This document shows positions 27,590 to 35,901 of a stretch of DNA of 64,000 nt, one piece after another. Made by a program: the position numbers and the translations under genes. Origin of the DNA: Lingula anatina. Taxonomy: Eukaryota > Brachiopoda > Lingulata > Lingulida > Lingulidae. The first letter of the stretch is position 1, and every line of letters starts with the position of its first letter. The notes below the pieces were generated by a model. That model was not told the DNA's origin and ran no database searches. It saw only the letters and a list, made by a program, of their open reading frames with translations. Location of the stretch: positions 250,240-314,239 of the forward strand of contig NW_019775517.1 of assembly GCF_001039355.2 (NCBI RefSeq). Direction: 5' to 3'.

Positions 27590-28050
27590 ATCATGGTGTT
27601 ATAATAACTATCATTTTATCACATTATAATAATTATCATTACCATATTAATCACAAGCACTTATAATGCTGTAAGTTGCTATCATTTTAAAATCATACAA
27701 AGTCTACGGAGGCATCTTGATAGTCTGAAGGTTCATTGGTCCGAAAAATGGTAACATTTTCATCGTTATTTTTTATTTATTTATTTATTTTTTTAATCAA
27801 GGGTTCATTGGTCCGAAGGTTCTATAGCAAACATTCAGACCAATGAACCTTCGGACTACTGCCACGGCCCCAAGTCTACTACTGTCCCACACTTACCTAG
27901 CATCAAATTAGGGTTAGTCTGCAGTATGTGGGAATAAGACCCATTTCTGGGTTCTCTGTCTGACTTCCACTTGAAAGCCCTGGCAGTCTGACATGTTCTG
28001 CCTCCATCTTGTGGTTGATGTGACACTGTGTGCAGCTTTTCACTAGCCAT
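296..28050 (-). CDS. BRCA2: BRCA2 orthologue (whole gene, 3' end outside window)
   Basis: Breast cancer 2 homologue, the nuclear mediator that loads RAD51 on single-stranded DNA in homologous recombination. I assembled 22 coding exons on the minus strand (coordinates high to low): 28050-27897, 27368-26793, 26146-25882, 25629-25490, 25175-25108, 24720-21894, 21609-21481, 21177-20921, 20399-15719, 15418-15337, 15051-14552, 14329-14109, 12846-12659, 12245-12117, 10974-10903, 3064-2902, 2654-2496, 2151-1972, 1762-1609, 1364-1249, 877-758, 377-296. All junctions are GT-AG and keep frame; the sum is 11,263 nt (about 3,754 codons) without the rest of OB3 and the C-terminus, against 3,418 residues in human. 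Diagnostic parts are the WFREL PALB2 motif, many FQTASG BRC repeats, FVPPF, and DNA-binding-domain strings such as [12 protein letters not shown] and STRPARW. The match to the family is from memory. One intron contains a complete NLR gene on the other strand. Confidence 0.96.
758..1762 (-). CDS. BRCA2: BRCA2 tower-domain exons (1762-1609, 1364-1249, 877-758)
   Basis: The first exon ([20 protein letters not shown]) starts the tower, the long helical pair inserted in OB2. The second has [21 protein letters not shown], matching the human [21 protein letters not shown] segment, and the third [18 protein letters not shown] matches SEEQLRALNNHR. Joined, they give TSIEMELSEAQ in frame. The KRKRRS stretch at the start of the second exon sits near the tower tip. 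Confidence 0.94.
1972..3064 (-). CDS. BRCA2: BRCA2 OB1 and start of OB2 (3064-2902, 2654-2496, 2151-1972)
   Basis: [16 protein letters not shown] opens OB1; the next exon reads [18 protein letters not shown] with [19 protein letters not shown]; the third, in OB2, reads [21 protein letters not shown] with [23 protein letters not shown]. All are near-identical in layout to human OB1/OB2. Phases 2/0, 0/0 and 0/0 fit. The first exon joins AG|A across the large intron with 10903 to restore the Arg of SQRSAVKK, which shows that the intron is spliced despite the gene inside it. Confidence 0.96.
4300..5491. other. Region upstream of the NLR gene, promoter not identified
   Basis: No coding exon or clear TATA box is seen. 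A polypyrimidine tract with CAG near 5457 looks like a 3' splice site just before the start codon, so transcription may begin further upstream, still inside the BRCA2 intron. The stretch 3100-4300 is AT-rich, with short poly-A and AATA-type repeats only. Confidence 0.4.
5492..6260 (+). CDS. NLR exon 1: DZIP3-type HEPN domain
   Basis: Encodes residues 1-256. In active HEPN RNases an R-x4-6-H motif sits after the aromatic-R of the ARxxYYR segment. Here [16 protein letters not shown] (R139, R140) has no His within four to six residues, so catalytic activity is doubtful. The domain is followed by a Lys-rich linker ([12 protein letters not shown]), which could be a nuclear localisation signal or simply a linker. 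Confidence 0.85.
5492..10528 (+). CDS. NLR-like protein: HEPN(DZIP3)-CARD-NACHT-LRR, nested in a BRCA2 intron
   Basis: Four exons (5492-6260, 6458-6766, 7727-7868, 8164-10528; phases 1, 1, 2) give 1,194 residues. Residues about 22-190 resemble the DZIP3/hRUL138-type HEPN domain ([12 protein letters not shown]78, [27 protein letters not shown]). Residues about 262-345 look like a CARD ([34 protein letters not shown]). The NACHT ATPase has a P-loop GLSGYGKST (432-440) and a Walker [11 protein letters not shown] (509-518). The last 200 or so residues are ribonuclease-inhibitor-type LRRs ([49 protein letters not shown]). The ATG has a good context (ccaaccATGG) and lies about 35 nt after a possible 3' splice site, so an upstream non-coding exon is possible. 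Family knowledge suggests a cytosolic pathogen sensor; the ligand is unknown. Confidence 0.92.
6458..6766 (+). CDS. NLR exon 2: CARD
   Basis: A single exon holds the whole predicted death-fold domain (about 100 residues) with phase 1 at both ends, so it is a symmetric cassette that could be gained, lost or skipped without changing frame. The hydrophobic pattern and [20 protein letters not shown] are typical of CARDs. Confidence 0.85.
10903..12846 (-). CDS. BRCA2: BRCA2 helical-domain exons (12846-12659, 12245-12117, 10974-10903)
   Basis: These three exons encode the DNA-binding-domain helical region that also contacts DSS1. Recognisable strings are [53 protein letters not shown] and [18 protein letters not shown]; each has a close counterpart in human BRCA2. 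The reading frame crosses every junction (2, 2, 2). The last exon is 72 nt and ends VDASQ(R). The next BRCA2 exon is 7.8 kb away, on the far side of a plus-strand NLR gene. Confidence 0.95.
13331..13829 (+). repeat. Direct repeat of about 100 bp inside a BRCA2 intron, with a coding-like relic between the copies
   Basis: The two copies (about 13331-13429 and 13723-13829) share ttttagtgaccggcta, gaataaactgaaaataaagc and gtgcaaaaaggagttc. Between them one frame reads [17 protein letters not shown] and then a stop, and another reads [19 protein letters not shown], so it looks like a decayed gene or transposon piece. I do not recognise the source. No splice signals tie it to BRCA2. Confidence 0.5.
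14109..14329 (-). CDS. BRCA2: BRCA2 exon before the helical domain
   Basis: The exon reads [34 protein letters not shown] and then a segment with [23 protein letters not shown], matching in order the human stretch around [28 protein letters not shown]. It ends in phase 0 at YPKQK and joins the helical-domain exon at 12846. Confidence 0.88.
14552..15418 (-). CDS. BRCA2: BRCA2 post-BRC exons with PhePP-type motif (15418-15337, 15051-14552)
   Basis: The 82-nt exon reads [18 protein letters not shown] and the 500-nt exon continues [11 protein letters not shown]. The second contains [15 protein letters not shown] (about 14749-14786), close to the human PhePP segment FVPPFK that contacts DMC1, and an upstream look-alike [10 protein letters not shown] (about 14909-14936). 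SPxxP and SP/TP sites surround them. The exon ends near a basic [17 protein letters not shown], a possible nuclear localisation signal. Splice phases 1/2 and 2/1 fit their neighbours. Confidence 0.88.
15719..20399 (-). CDS. BRCA2: BRCA2 BRC-repeat exon (expanded array)
   Basis: A 4,681-nt exon (1,560 codons) that holds the RAD51-binding BRC repeats; human BRCA2 has eight. I count 14 clear repeats and about five degenerate ones. Block 1 (18.8-19.7 kb) has the form GFTSASGK-x-IxVS-x-GLxKA and ends in an IDxE-like element, for example [20 protein letters not shown]. Block 2 (16.1-18.0 kb) has ten units of the form FQTASGxxVxVS-x-ALxKAKxLWxD. Between them is a linker with the acidic string [14 protein letters not shown] and a basic GFRPFKPPR. 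The FxxA module is kept (FTSA, FQTA, FHTA); the LFDE module is changed to LWxD/LWKxC. One unit ([13 protein letters not shown]) has lost the Ala. The exon starts with a degenerate [17 protein letters not shown] unit. Confidence 0.96.
20571..20630. repeat. AAAT tetranucleotide microsatellite
   Basis: About fifteen AAAT units in the BRCA2 intron just upstream of the BRC exon. Confidence 0.9.
20921..21609 (-). CDS. BRCA2: BRCA2 two small exons between the large ones (21609-21481, 21177-20921)
   Basis: The 129-nt exon begins [17 protein letters not shown] after one base from the previous codon; the 257-nt exon runs from [15 protein letters not shown] to GGLSEIAG. Both are flanked by GT-AG and keep frame (1/1 and 1/0) into the BRC exon. 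Content is acidic and Ser/Thr-rich with no known motif. In mammals this part belongs to a single exon 11, so here the region is divided by extra introns. Confidence 0.82.
21894..24720 (-). CDS. BRCA2: BRCA2 large N-terminal exon (942 codons, disordered)
   Basis: A 2,827-nt open exon, acidic and Ser/Thr-rich, with no BRC repeat that I can recognise. It takes the place of human exon 10 and the start of exon 11. Features seen: a basic patch ([16 protein letters not shown]) near FFMTPPS; two related copies of an acidic-aromatic motif, [10 protein letters not shown] and [10 protein letters not shown]; a tandem duplication with [11 protein letters not shown] and [11 protein letters not shown] (plus-strand about 22317-22450); and [20 protein letters not shown]. 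It reads in frame from VLFSPGEGP to RSRT and leaves in phase 1. Confidence 0.9.
25108..26146 (-). CDS. BRCA2: BRCA2 N-terminal exons (three: 26146-25882, 25629-25490, 25175-25108)
   Basis: The first exon is rich in TPG/TP motifs (possible CDK sites). The second ends with [12 protein letters not shown], which parallels the human segment MSWSSSLATPPT and anchors the N-terminal alignment. The third is only 68 nt and joins in phase 0 to the large exon at 24720. Phases are 1/2, 2/1 and 1/0 and agree. The region is expected to be intrinsically disordered. Confidence 0.87.
26550..26652. other. Assembly gap (103 N) flanked by poly-A
   Basis: The gap is framed by poly-A tracts and by two similar strings, ggcaagttggaaaaaaag (about 26412) and gggaaagttggaaaaaaa (about 26653), which suggests a repeat-induced misjoin. 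It lies in the BRCA2 intron between exons 27368-26793 and 26146-25882. Confidence 0.95.
26793..27368 (-). CDS. BRCA2: BRCA2 exon with PALB2-binding motif
   Basis: This 576-nt exon begins [16 protein letters not shown]. The W-F-x-x-L core (plus-strand 27331-27345) corresponds to the human BRCA2 N-terminal helix (Trp31, Phe32, Leu35) that docks on the PALB2 WD40 domain and brings BRCA2 to BRCA1-PALB2. The rest is low-complexity, Ser/Thr-rich and unconserved to my eye. The exon ends next to poly-A tracts and an assembly gap at 26550-26652, so a small exon could be missing there, although the phases on both sides agree without one. Confidence 0.9.
27516..27587. repeat. (CA)n microsatellite
   Basis: A long CA run at the left edge of the duplicated first-exon block. 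A related CACT/CA run is at about 29055-29160 at the edge of the second copy. Confidence 0.9.
27708..27871. mobile_element. hAT-like MITE, copy 1
   Basis: Flanked by an 8-bp direct repeat AAGTCTAC (27700-27707 and 27872-27879), as expected for hAT insertion. The element is built from inverted repeats of GAAGGTTCATTGGTCCGAA. It ends 25 bp from the BRCA2 first-exon donor. Confidence 0.75.
27897..28050 (-). CDS. BRCA2: BRCA2 first coding exon, copy 1
   Basis: Fifty-one codons plus one base, starting [11 protein letters not shown]. The ATG at 28050 is chosen because the exon then reads in frame through a good donor (CTAG|GTAAGT) into the PALB2-motif exon; joining gives ...[15 protein letters not shown], comparable in place to human exons 2-3. 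A second intact version lies at 29454-29607. Which one is used cannot be told from sequence; either can splice to the next exon. Confidence 0.8.
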
Positions 28051-28470
28051 TACCAAGTGTTTTTTAACCTCTTGGTGTTCCTCTAAACTACCCCAGCCGT
28101 GTTCCCTTCCCCTTCATCTTCAACTTCATAGTATTTGTCCTTCAGATAATTTTTGCGTGAACCTAGGATACAAAAGGACCTTGGCCTATAATAATTGAAA
28201 AGTCAGGGCACTGATAACAGAGAATGAACTGTGCTGTAAAGTGTTCATTCCTAATCTAGAGTAAAATAATGTAAGACATAATATTTCCAAGTCAGCAAGT
28301 CAGTCAAATCCTGAAACTTTAATTCAATAGAAACGTATCTGTTGCCATCATATCATGTTATACGCCTTACCTTTTATGCAATATGTCTGAAAGAGGAAGC
28401 AAAATAACTGAAATTGACTGAAAAATCCCAATAAATCTGGTATTCTTAGTTTACTGCTCGCCTTCGCCTG

Positions 28471-28500
28471 TAGGTCGCCATGTTTGTCATTCCCGCCATC
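28471..28500 (-). promoter_or_regulatory. Putative BRCA2 promoter element, copy 1 (E2F-like and YY1-like sites)
   Basis: On the minus strand the 28490-28497 sequence is GGCGGGAA, an E2F-like site, next to ACATGGCG, a YY1-like site, about 440 nt upstream of the ATG at 28050. The region is locally CpG-rich in an otherwise AT-rich window. S-phase control by E2F is known for vertebrate BRCA2; here it is an inference from short motifs. Confidence 0.35.
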
Positions 28501-29079
28501 ATACAATGTCGTAAAAATGAGGTCGCGTAAACTTCATGAACACCAACAAAATAGACAGTATAACAATACAGATATCAATTCAATAGATTCTTGATGATTA
28601 CTTAACTAGTTACTACATTGTTTCAAAGTCTGTTTCAAAGGATTTACAGATGATCATTGTCGTAACCTTGGTCTCGTTCCCAAAACTATCCCCCCAAGAT
28701 AAGCTCATCTCTTACTTTGAAGAAAATACAACATTTAACGTAGCTGTCAGCCCGGGAGCCACTGGTCTGCCGCTAGGTGGCTATTAAACAAACCGGAAGT
28801 TCGAGAATTTGAATTGGGCAATATTTTTTGAGATTTATAGGGTGTCATAAACGGTGTATTTTCNACCCGATCATGCTGATTTTCGAACTTGACCTGCGTA
28901 TTATGAATATTCATCAGTTCTGCAAGTTTCAAGTCAAAAGGTAAAATGGTTTTCCACTTATCGTGTTATCGGTAAAAGTGCACGGCGACGGCGACGACAG
29001 ACGCAGATGATGGCTATATGTACAGACACATCTGTGTCTGTACATAAAAAATTAGCTCACTCACTCACTCACTCACTCA

Positions 29080-29147
<68 letters not shown>

Positions 29148-29284
29148 TACACACACACAAGAATCATGAATGGTGTTATAATAACTATCATTTTATCACA
29201 TAATAATTATTATCATTATCATATTAATCACAAGCATTTATGATGCTGTAAGTTGCTATCATTTTAAAATCATACAAAGTCTAC

Positions 29285-29430
29285 GGAGGCATCTTGATAG
29301 TCTGAAGGTTCATTGGTCCGAAAAATGGTAACATTTTCATCGTATTTTTTCTTAATCAAGGGTTCATTGGTCCGAAGGTTCAATAGCAAACATTCAGACC
29401 AATGAACCTTCGGACTATTGCCACGGCCCT
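29285..29430. mobile_element. hAT-like MITE, copy 2 (same insertion, duplicated)
   Basis: The flanks AAGTCTAC and AAGTCAAC are at the same place relative to the first exon as in copy 1, so the insertion predates the duplication or the allelic split. It lacks the ATTT expansion seen in copy 1. Confidence 0.72.
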
Positions 29431-29453
29431 AAGTCAACTACTGCCCCACTTAC

Positions 29454-29607
29454 CTAGCATCAAATTAGGGTTAGTCTGCAGTATGTGAGAATAAGACCCA
29501 TTTCTGGGTTCTCTGTCTGACTTCCACTTGAAAGCCCTGGCAGTCTGACATGTTTTGCCTCCATCTTGTGGTTGATGTGGCGCTGTATGCCGCCCTTCAC
29601 TAGCCAT
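29454..29607 (-). CDS. BRCA2: BRCA2 first coding exon, copy 2 (duplicate or alternative)
   Basis: Same length, phase and donor as the exon at 27897-28050, but it starts MASEGRHTAPH and has K where copy 1 has R at residue 18. The differences change amino acids at five places near the N-terminus, while the remaining residues are the same. It sits in a duplicated block of about 1.2 kb (about 29.05-30.25 kb against 27.5-28.73 kb). It could be an alternative promoter and first exon, a real tandem duplication, or the second haplotype left in the assembly. Confidence 0.6.
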
Positions 29608-30000
29608 TACCAAGTGTTATTTCACCTCTTAGCATATTCCTCTAAACTACTCCTGCCATGTTCCCTTTCCTTCATTTTCACAGTATTTGTCCTTCAGATA
29701 AATTTTGCGTGAACCTAGGATACAAAAGGACCCTTGGTCTATAAAACTTAGGACAATGAACAAACTGTGCTGTTCATTCATAATAATCTTGAGTAACTAA
29801 AATATTGAAAGACACATTTCAAGTCAGTCAATTCCTTAACGTTATTTTAAATTCTATAGTAACGGATCTGTTTCCATACTATCATGATATACGCCTTACC
29901 TCTTATGCAATATGTGTGAAAGAGGCAGAAACATAACTGAAATTGACTGAAAAATCCCACTAAATCTGGCATTCGTAGTTCGCAGCTCGCCTTCGCCTGT

Positions 30001-30030
30001 AGGTCGCCATGTTTGTCATTCCCGCCATCA
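30001..30030 (-). promoter_or_regulatory. Putative BRCA2 promoter element, copy 2
   Basis: The same GGCGGGAA (30019-30026) and ACATGGCG strings are kept about 420 nt upstream of the ATG at 29607. A GC-box-like GGGGCGGGG lies at about 30302-30310. Conservation of these sites in both copies while flanking bases vary is mild support for function. Confidence 0.35.
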
Positions 30031-30259
30031 TACAATGTCGTAAAATTGAGGTCGTCTTAACTTCATGAACTTCAACAAAATAGCCAGTAAAACAACAGAA
30101 TTAAGTCAATAGATTCATTAAGTTTGATTAATTAAGTTTGCCCCTAATTTGTTTCAAAGGATGTACGAGTGATCATTGTCGTAATCCTGGTCTCGTTCCC
30201 ACAACTATCCCCCAAGATAAGCTCTTCTCTTATTTTGAAGAAACGTAGCTGTTCTCTTT

Positions 30260-31899
30260 ATAAGTTTTACGTAACCGAAGCGGAGCCAAGATTATTTGTA
30301 CGGGGCGGGGTCAGCGGATGCGAGACCGACCCCCCCCCCCCTCTCCCACTTGAAATTTTGGAATTTTAGAGGGAGAACGATTTAGAACTATTATTCAGCT
30401 AGTCAATATTAAATATTCAAGAAGAAACCATTGGTAGGCCCCTATGATTTTTTCAGAAATCGAAGGTGGAGTAAGGACCCCTCCTGACCCCCCTACATCC
30501 GTCATTGCGTAACAGATAGTTAATGGTACACTATTGTAATAGCTACCTTAAAAAGTACTTGACTAAACACAGATTCGATCGTTGATGTAGGCCTACGTAG
30601 GCCTTAATGGAGCATATTTATAGTTACAAATGCCTAAAACTGAATGGGCAGTTCCCTATTAACGTTAAGACCAGTTAATGTAAAATAAGAAAGTGTAACA
30701 CAAAGTTCAAGATATACACACACAAAATTATAATAAACTACGATTACAATTGATGATTATAATAGTAATAATAATAATAATGAAGAAGATGATGATGATT
30801 AATTAATAAATAGATTAATTAAATAGGCCTATTTGATTTGATAATCAAAAATTATGACAATTATAGAATAAAAGGGACGAGTTCAAATAAATATTAAAAA
30901 TAGTAACGGCAAAATAACGTAAGTAATTGTGATGTTAATTGTAGGCCTACACAAGAAAAGACGTTTGATTATTTTTCCAAAATATGTACATAGGCCTAAC
31001 GGTAGGGCCTGTCTCAGATTTATAAGTGAACTCTACTGATAACTGCCAAATAGAAGAAAACATCAAAACAGTTATCAGAGGTTTCAGATACAAATTTGAT
31101 AGATACATGATAACTTATTATTTGTATAATTTTGATGATTTTTGAAGTGTGTAACCTATTTGCAGAAAGCAGACTTGACGAGCGTAAAATTAAATCATTT
31201 CCATGTCAATCTTTCGTTTTTTATTACCCAGTTATTTCTAGATTAATTTATGTTATCTAAATGTGTTTTGAAATCGAAATAATACTCTGCTGGTCAAAAT
31301 AAAAACCCAAAAAATGCTGATTTTCATTAATAATAATCACCACAAGATGTATACAATGTACGCCTACCTACTGTATATTTGGCATGACATACTGAGTATG
31401 TAGGCCTACTGTGCTTTAAAATATGGTACGTCGTCACCTGCAATATACAAATAACTTTTATTTCCTCAAGTAGTTGATTACTGTACGTGAGGCAACCCAG
31501 GTCTCTTATATTTTGCATTTCAAATTACCAGATTAACAAAACAGATTCAGTGGGTTAAACAGAGCAAGCGGTTTGCATTATTCAGACTTTCAGTAGAAAA
31601 AGACGATTAATGCAACAAGAAAAAAATGTGACCAAACTGCCGAAGAGGCACCCTCTACCTGGGTCACAGATTGATTTTTCACTAGATGTTCATAGATAGG
31701 CCTATATCTCTGATTAAATTGACGGTAATTCGCTGCCCTACACTCGCGTCAAAGAAAAAAAAAGTCAACAATATAATATGCGGCCCTGGTAGAGGGTACT
31801 GAGAAGGCACCCAGCTGACGTGTCATATATAGTTAGTATAGATAGACTAGACGGTTTCGTATACATGTACATACACGTAGCTTGCCATTTCAATGAAGC
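30260..31899. other. Intergenic region between BRCA2 and the vWA cluster
   Basis: No coding exon is seen. It holds a poly-C run (about 30330), short simple repeats (ATA, GAT) and at least six copies of the palindrome TAGGCCTA or close variants (30586-31705). A fragment near 30480 (acccctcctgacccccc) resembles the end of a common GGGGGTCA-type interspersed repeat. Confidence 0.5.
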
Positions 31900-33156
31900 A
31901 ATGCATATTTACGTTGCGCTGTAATCATGTTTAACCCAACAGAAAGTTAACAGACAATTAAGACTGAATTGCTGTCTTTGAATTAACAGCATTAAGTACC
32001 AAATTAAACTGAATCACTTTTAAGGAACTGTTAGAGGTTGTGCGCTTTAACATGTAATCCGACCATATTCAAGGTCTTCTCTGTAATTTTTACATAAAAT
32101 AATAGTCTAAAACCTTGTTAGAAGTCGGACCAGAATATGAATACAGATATCTTGTTCCCGGTATCAATGCTATACTTGTACGCTCACCCAAGTATCTATC
32201 CTCTTACAAGTTCTTATACACCTTACATATAATTATAATTAAACCCGGAAAAATTCCACCACGAGTACGACATACTTCACGTCAAATAAATCTCCTCTTT
32301 ATTACGACCCGGTGAATTAAATATAGCATGAACTTTTTACATGTAAGTATATATGTTCATTTTACAGTAATGAACATATAGTTGTTTACCTTATTAGGTT
32401 TTCAAATTGTTTCCTTATTCTTTGGCAGGTGTTCAGTTAAAAAATGTATGGTTTGGGCAGCGACGTGACCCTACAGTTTTTCCATAAGTGTCACTTTCGA
32501 ATGATAACGTTATTAATGCATGTCTGAATTCTAAAATTTTGGAGCCTTTTCTTTTGGTACATAATATTTGTAAGAGAAGGTCAAAATTAGTTCTCCAAAC
32601 GGTGGCAGGAAGGTGTAAGGGGGGTGTAACTATGTATTTAGCGCGTCGGATTTTCTAAGATGAAATCATTAACTCAAAAATTTCATCTAAACAAAAAGAC
32701 TCACAATCTATATGATTATGACCAATGAATGAGTGCCACCTTGTACCCTAAATATATTTTATATAGAAAAAGACCTATATGGTGAAATAAAAAATATAAA
32801 GCTCAAAAATCGTCTCAACCACCTCCTTACAAATAAGAAACGTTATTCATTTCATACTCTTATTTCGTCCCAAAGAAACACTTCAATGAAATACATCTAG
32901 AATTTCATTGACTTTAACAACAATTAAAAAGCCATTTATGAAATGGAAATCGAAGTCCGTATGGTAAACATTGCCCTTCACCTAGCTATTCGCTCTCGAT
33001 TAATAGTGGTCATTCTTTCTTGTGAAAATATGAAAAATTCATGTATCCGCCAAGTGTTGCACGTATGCCGGCCAGAAAAATACTATAAAAAGATCAAGAA
33101 AACACTTGTTTTCACACCAGCCGGTTTCACAGACTGAGACAGGAGAGTGACTCAAG

Positions 33157-33943
33157 ATGCAGCTTGTCAAAGTGCTCGTGTTTTGTCTTGCTTTAGTAAG
33201 CATTGACAAAGGTAAGATAGTTAGTTGCGGGTTTTTCGTTGGGTACTGTTTTAACCCTTCTTGTCTTTCTTTCTTTCTTTCTTTCTTCTTCTTATCATTA
33301 TGAACTTGGCAATTGCTTATATGTAAAGCAAGGAGTGCATGTACCTAGCGCGCTGTTGAATTTGGAATTCAAATATACCTAATTTATCTAAAAAAAAGAA
33401 AATGTCTACTCTTGTCTAGAAACCAGTGAACGGTTTATGCCTTCCTCCTATTTCAAATTCACTTAAATGCACTATTTGAGCTTTGACATGGCATCTTTTT
33501 GAAGACAAAACAGTGTATCACTTTTAAAACATAGTTGGCTATATCCTACAATTTCTTTATAATACCAATTTTTTGAGATTTTAGGAACGCTACTGTAGAG
33601 AATAGATGTACCAGTTGTCAATCGTGCCAAAGATTTCCGACATCCTAAGAAATACAAAGAAAACTCTCCCATCTACGTTAGACCTACTCCAGTCATACCA
33701 TCGATATCATATCAGTTCATGTTTTCTTTTCTCACAGGTTCCCAGGCGGTGAATGTGGACTACCAGGCGTCGCTGATCAACAACAAGCTTTCCAGCCTTA
33801 TGGCTCCCAAGTTGGTGTGCTCGGGTTATCTATGGTTTAGAAGTTGTGTTAAAGTCCCCCCAAAGTTAGACACTCTGCTGGTATTGGACAGTAGTGGAAG
33901 CATAACATCGTATCAATTTGGAAAAGAAAAAGACGCAGCAAAG
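33157..33943 (+). pseudogene. vWA-A: partial copy of vWA-B (exons 1-2 only)
   Basis: Exon 1 (33157-33211) encodes the signal peptide and exon 2 (33738-33943) the start of the vWA domain with DSSGS; both are open, with intact splice sites and a TATA box at 33084-33090. No exons 3-5 follow before the next copy starts. Exon 2 differs from vWA-B by only a few bases (for example VDYQ instead of VNYQ). It is either a truncated tandem duplicate, an alternative 5' end for vWA-B, or the second allele of the same locus left in the assembly. Confidence 0.7.
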
Positions 33944-35828
33944 GTAAATTCTAGCTTATACCCATAGTGTTTGATGGGTCCAAAACTCTGCCATTACAAA
34001 ATAAAGAGGCACCCAAATGAATTGAAGAATATGGGTAGAAAATTACATACATCTAAGTATATGACGTAACAAGTGTTCAAGATACATAAGTACATTCTTT
34101 TAAGACTTGAAATTAGAACGGATGGGAAAGGGACAATATTAGGCCTTGTTAATGTCCTCAACGCAACTCCAGAAAACCTCGCCAACACCCTTAAAAACTT
34201 CGCCTTGCTACAAAACCAAGTCGCATCAAAGTTAGGCAAGTTATATATCACGTTATATGTCGTCTTCACTTCATCGCCCCTTGGGGATAATAAGCACTTT
34301 TAAAATGGCAACTGCTAAGCGCTTCAAGCAGATAAAAGGACTCAAAAGTGTGGCCATCGGCTCTTTTCATTACTTTGAGTGATCCGACGAATGGAGAGCA
34401 CTTGCATGTTTATTTTAAAATATGAAGATCTACGTCATTCATGTAAGCCATGATAGATCTGTTGACCGACAAGAAGTGACAAGTGTCCCTCTGACATTAT
34501 GCCGGGGATGTCGACAAGGATAATAAATCATTACGTGTTGTAGGCTTAAACAGCACTACCCCCGTTAAAAAAAATTTGCTTCATTTCAGTACATTACCCA
34601 CAGCATAACTGTATATTTTAAGTATTGCCATAGGCNTAATGCATATTTACGTTGCGCTGTAATCATGTTTAACCCAACAGAAAGTTAACAGACAATTAAG
34701 ACTGAATTGCTGTCTTTGAATTAACGGCATTAAGTACCAAATTAAACTGAATCACTTTTAAGGAATTGTTAGAGGTTGTGCGCTTTAACATGTAATCCGA
34801 CCATATTCAAGGTCTTCTCTGTAATTTTTACATAAAATAATAGTCTAAAACCTTGTTAGAAGTCGGACCAGAATATGAATACAGATATCTTGTTCCCGGT
34901 ATCAATGCTATACTTGTACGCTCACCCAAGTATCTATCCTCTTACAAGTTCTTATACACCTTACATATAATTATAATTAGGCCTAAACCCGGAAAAATTC
35001 CACCACGAGTACGACATACTTCACGTCAAATAAATCTCCTCTCTATTACGACCCGGTGAATTAAATATAGCATGAACTTTTTACATGTAAGTATATATGT
35101 TCATTTTACAGTAATGAACATATAGTTGTTTACCTTATTAGGTTTTCAAATTGTTTCCTTATTCTTTGGCAGGTGTTCAGTTAAAAAAATGTATGGTTTG
35201 GGCAGCGACGTGACCCTACAGTTTTTCCATAAGTGTCACTTTCGAATGATAACGTTATTAATGCATGTCTGAATTCTAAAATTTTGGAGCCTTTTCTTTT
35301 GGTACATAATATTTGTAAGAGAAGGTCAAAATTAGTTCTCCAAACGGTGGCAGGAAGGTGTAAGGGGGGTGTAACTATGTATTTATCCCGTCGGATTTTC
35401 TAAGATGAAATCATTAACTCAAAAATTTCATCTAAACAAAAAGACTCACAATCTATATGATTATGACCAATGAATGAGTGCCACCTTGTACCCTAAATAT
35501 ATTTTATATAGAAAAAGACTTATATGGTGAAATAAAAAATATAAAGTTCAAAAATCGTCTCAACCACCTCCTTACAAATAAGAAACGTTATTCATTTCAT
35601 ACTCTTATTTCGTCCCAAAGAAACACTTCAATGAAATACATCTAGAATTTCATTGACTTTAACAACAATTAAAAAGCCATTTATGAAATGGAAATCGAAG
35701 TCCGTATGGTAAACATTGCCCTTCACCTAGCTATTCGCTCTCGATTAATAGTGGTCATTCTTTCTTGTGAAAATATGAAAAATTCATGTATTCGCCAAGT
35801 GTTGCACGTATGCCGGTCAGAAAAATAC

Positions 35829-35836
35829 TATAAAAA
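35829..35836 (+). promoter_or_regulatory. TATA box of vWA-B
   Basis: TATAAAAA lies 73 nt before the ATG; the same box is at 33084-33090 in unit A, at the same distance. A TGCACGTA string about 25 nt upstream is shared with vWA-C and vWA-D. Confidence 0.7.
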
Positions 35837-35901
35837 GATCAAGAAAACACTTGTTTTCACACCAGCCGGTTTCACTGACTGAGACAGGAGAGTGACTCAA
35901 G

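Larger units (their letters stand above)
27490..30255. repeat. Duplicated block carrying the BRCA2 first coding exon
   Basis: Copy 1 covers about 27490-28735 and copy 2 about 29045-30255. They share the CA microsatellite, a MITE, the ATG exon and the putative upstream promoter, with scattered substitutions and small indels. The spacer (28736-29045) is unique, has one N at 28864, a GGAA/ETS-like site CCGGAAGT (28793-28800) and a perfect 14-bp inverted repeat TATGTACAGACACA (29017-29046). Confidence 0.85.

Noticed and set aside
26355-27594. Long minus-strand ORFs rich in Phe across the N gap
   Set aside because: They are translations of poly-A/poly-T and Ns; only 26793-27368 is supported as a BRCA2 exon by splice sites and the PALB2 motif.
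29055-29160. Possible CRISPR-like or satellite array
   Set aside because: It is a CACT/CA microsatellite; there are no spacers and the sequence is eukaryotic.
33157-33943. vWA-A as a sixth functional gene
   Set aside because: Exons 3-5 are missing and the copy ends at an N next to a near-identical unit; an allelic or truncated copy is more likely.
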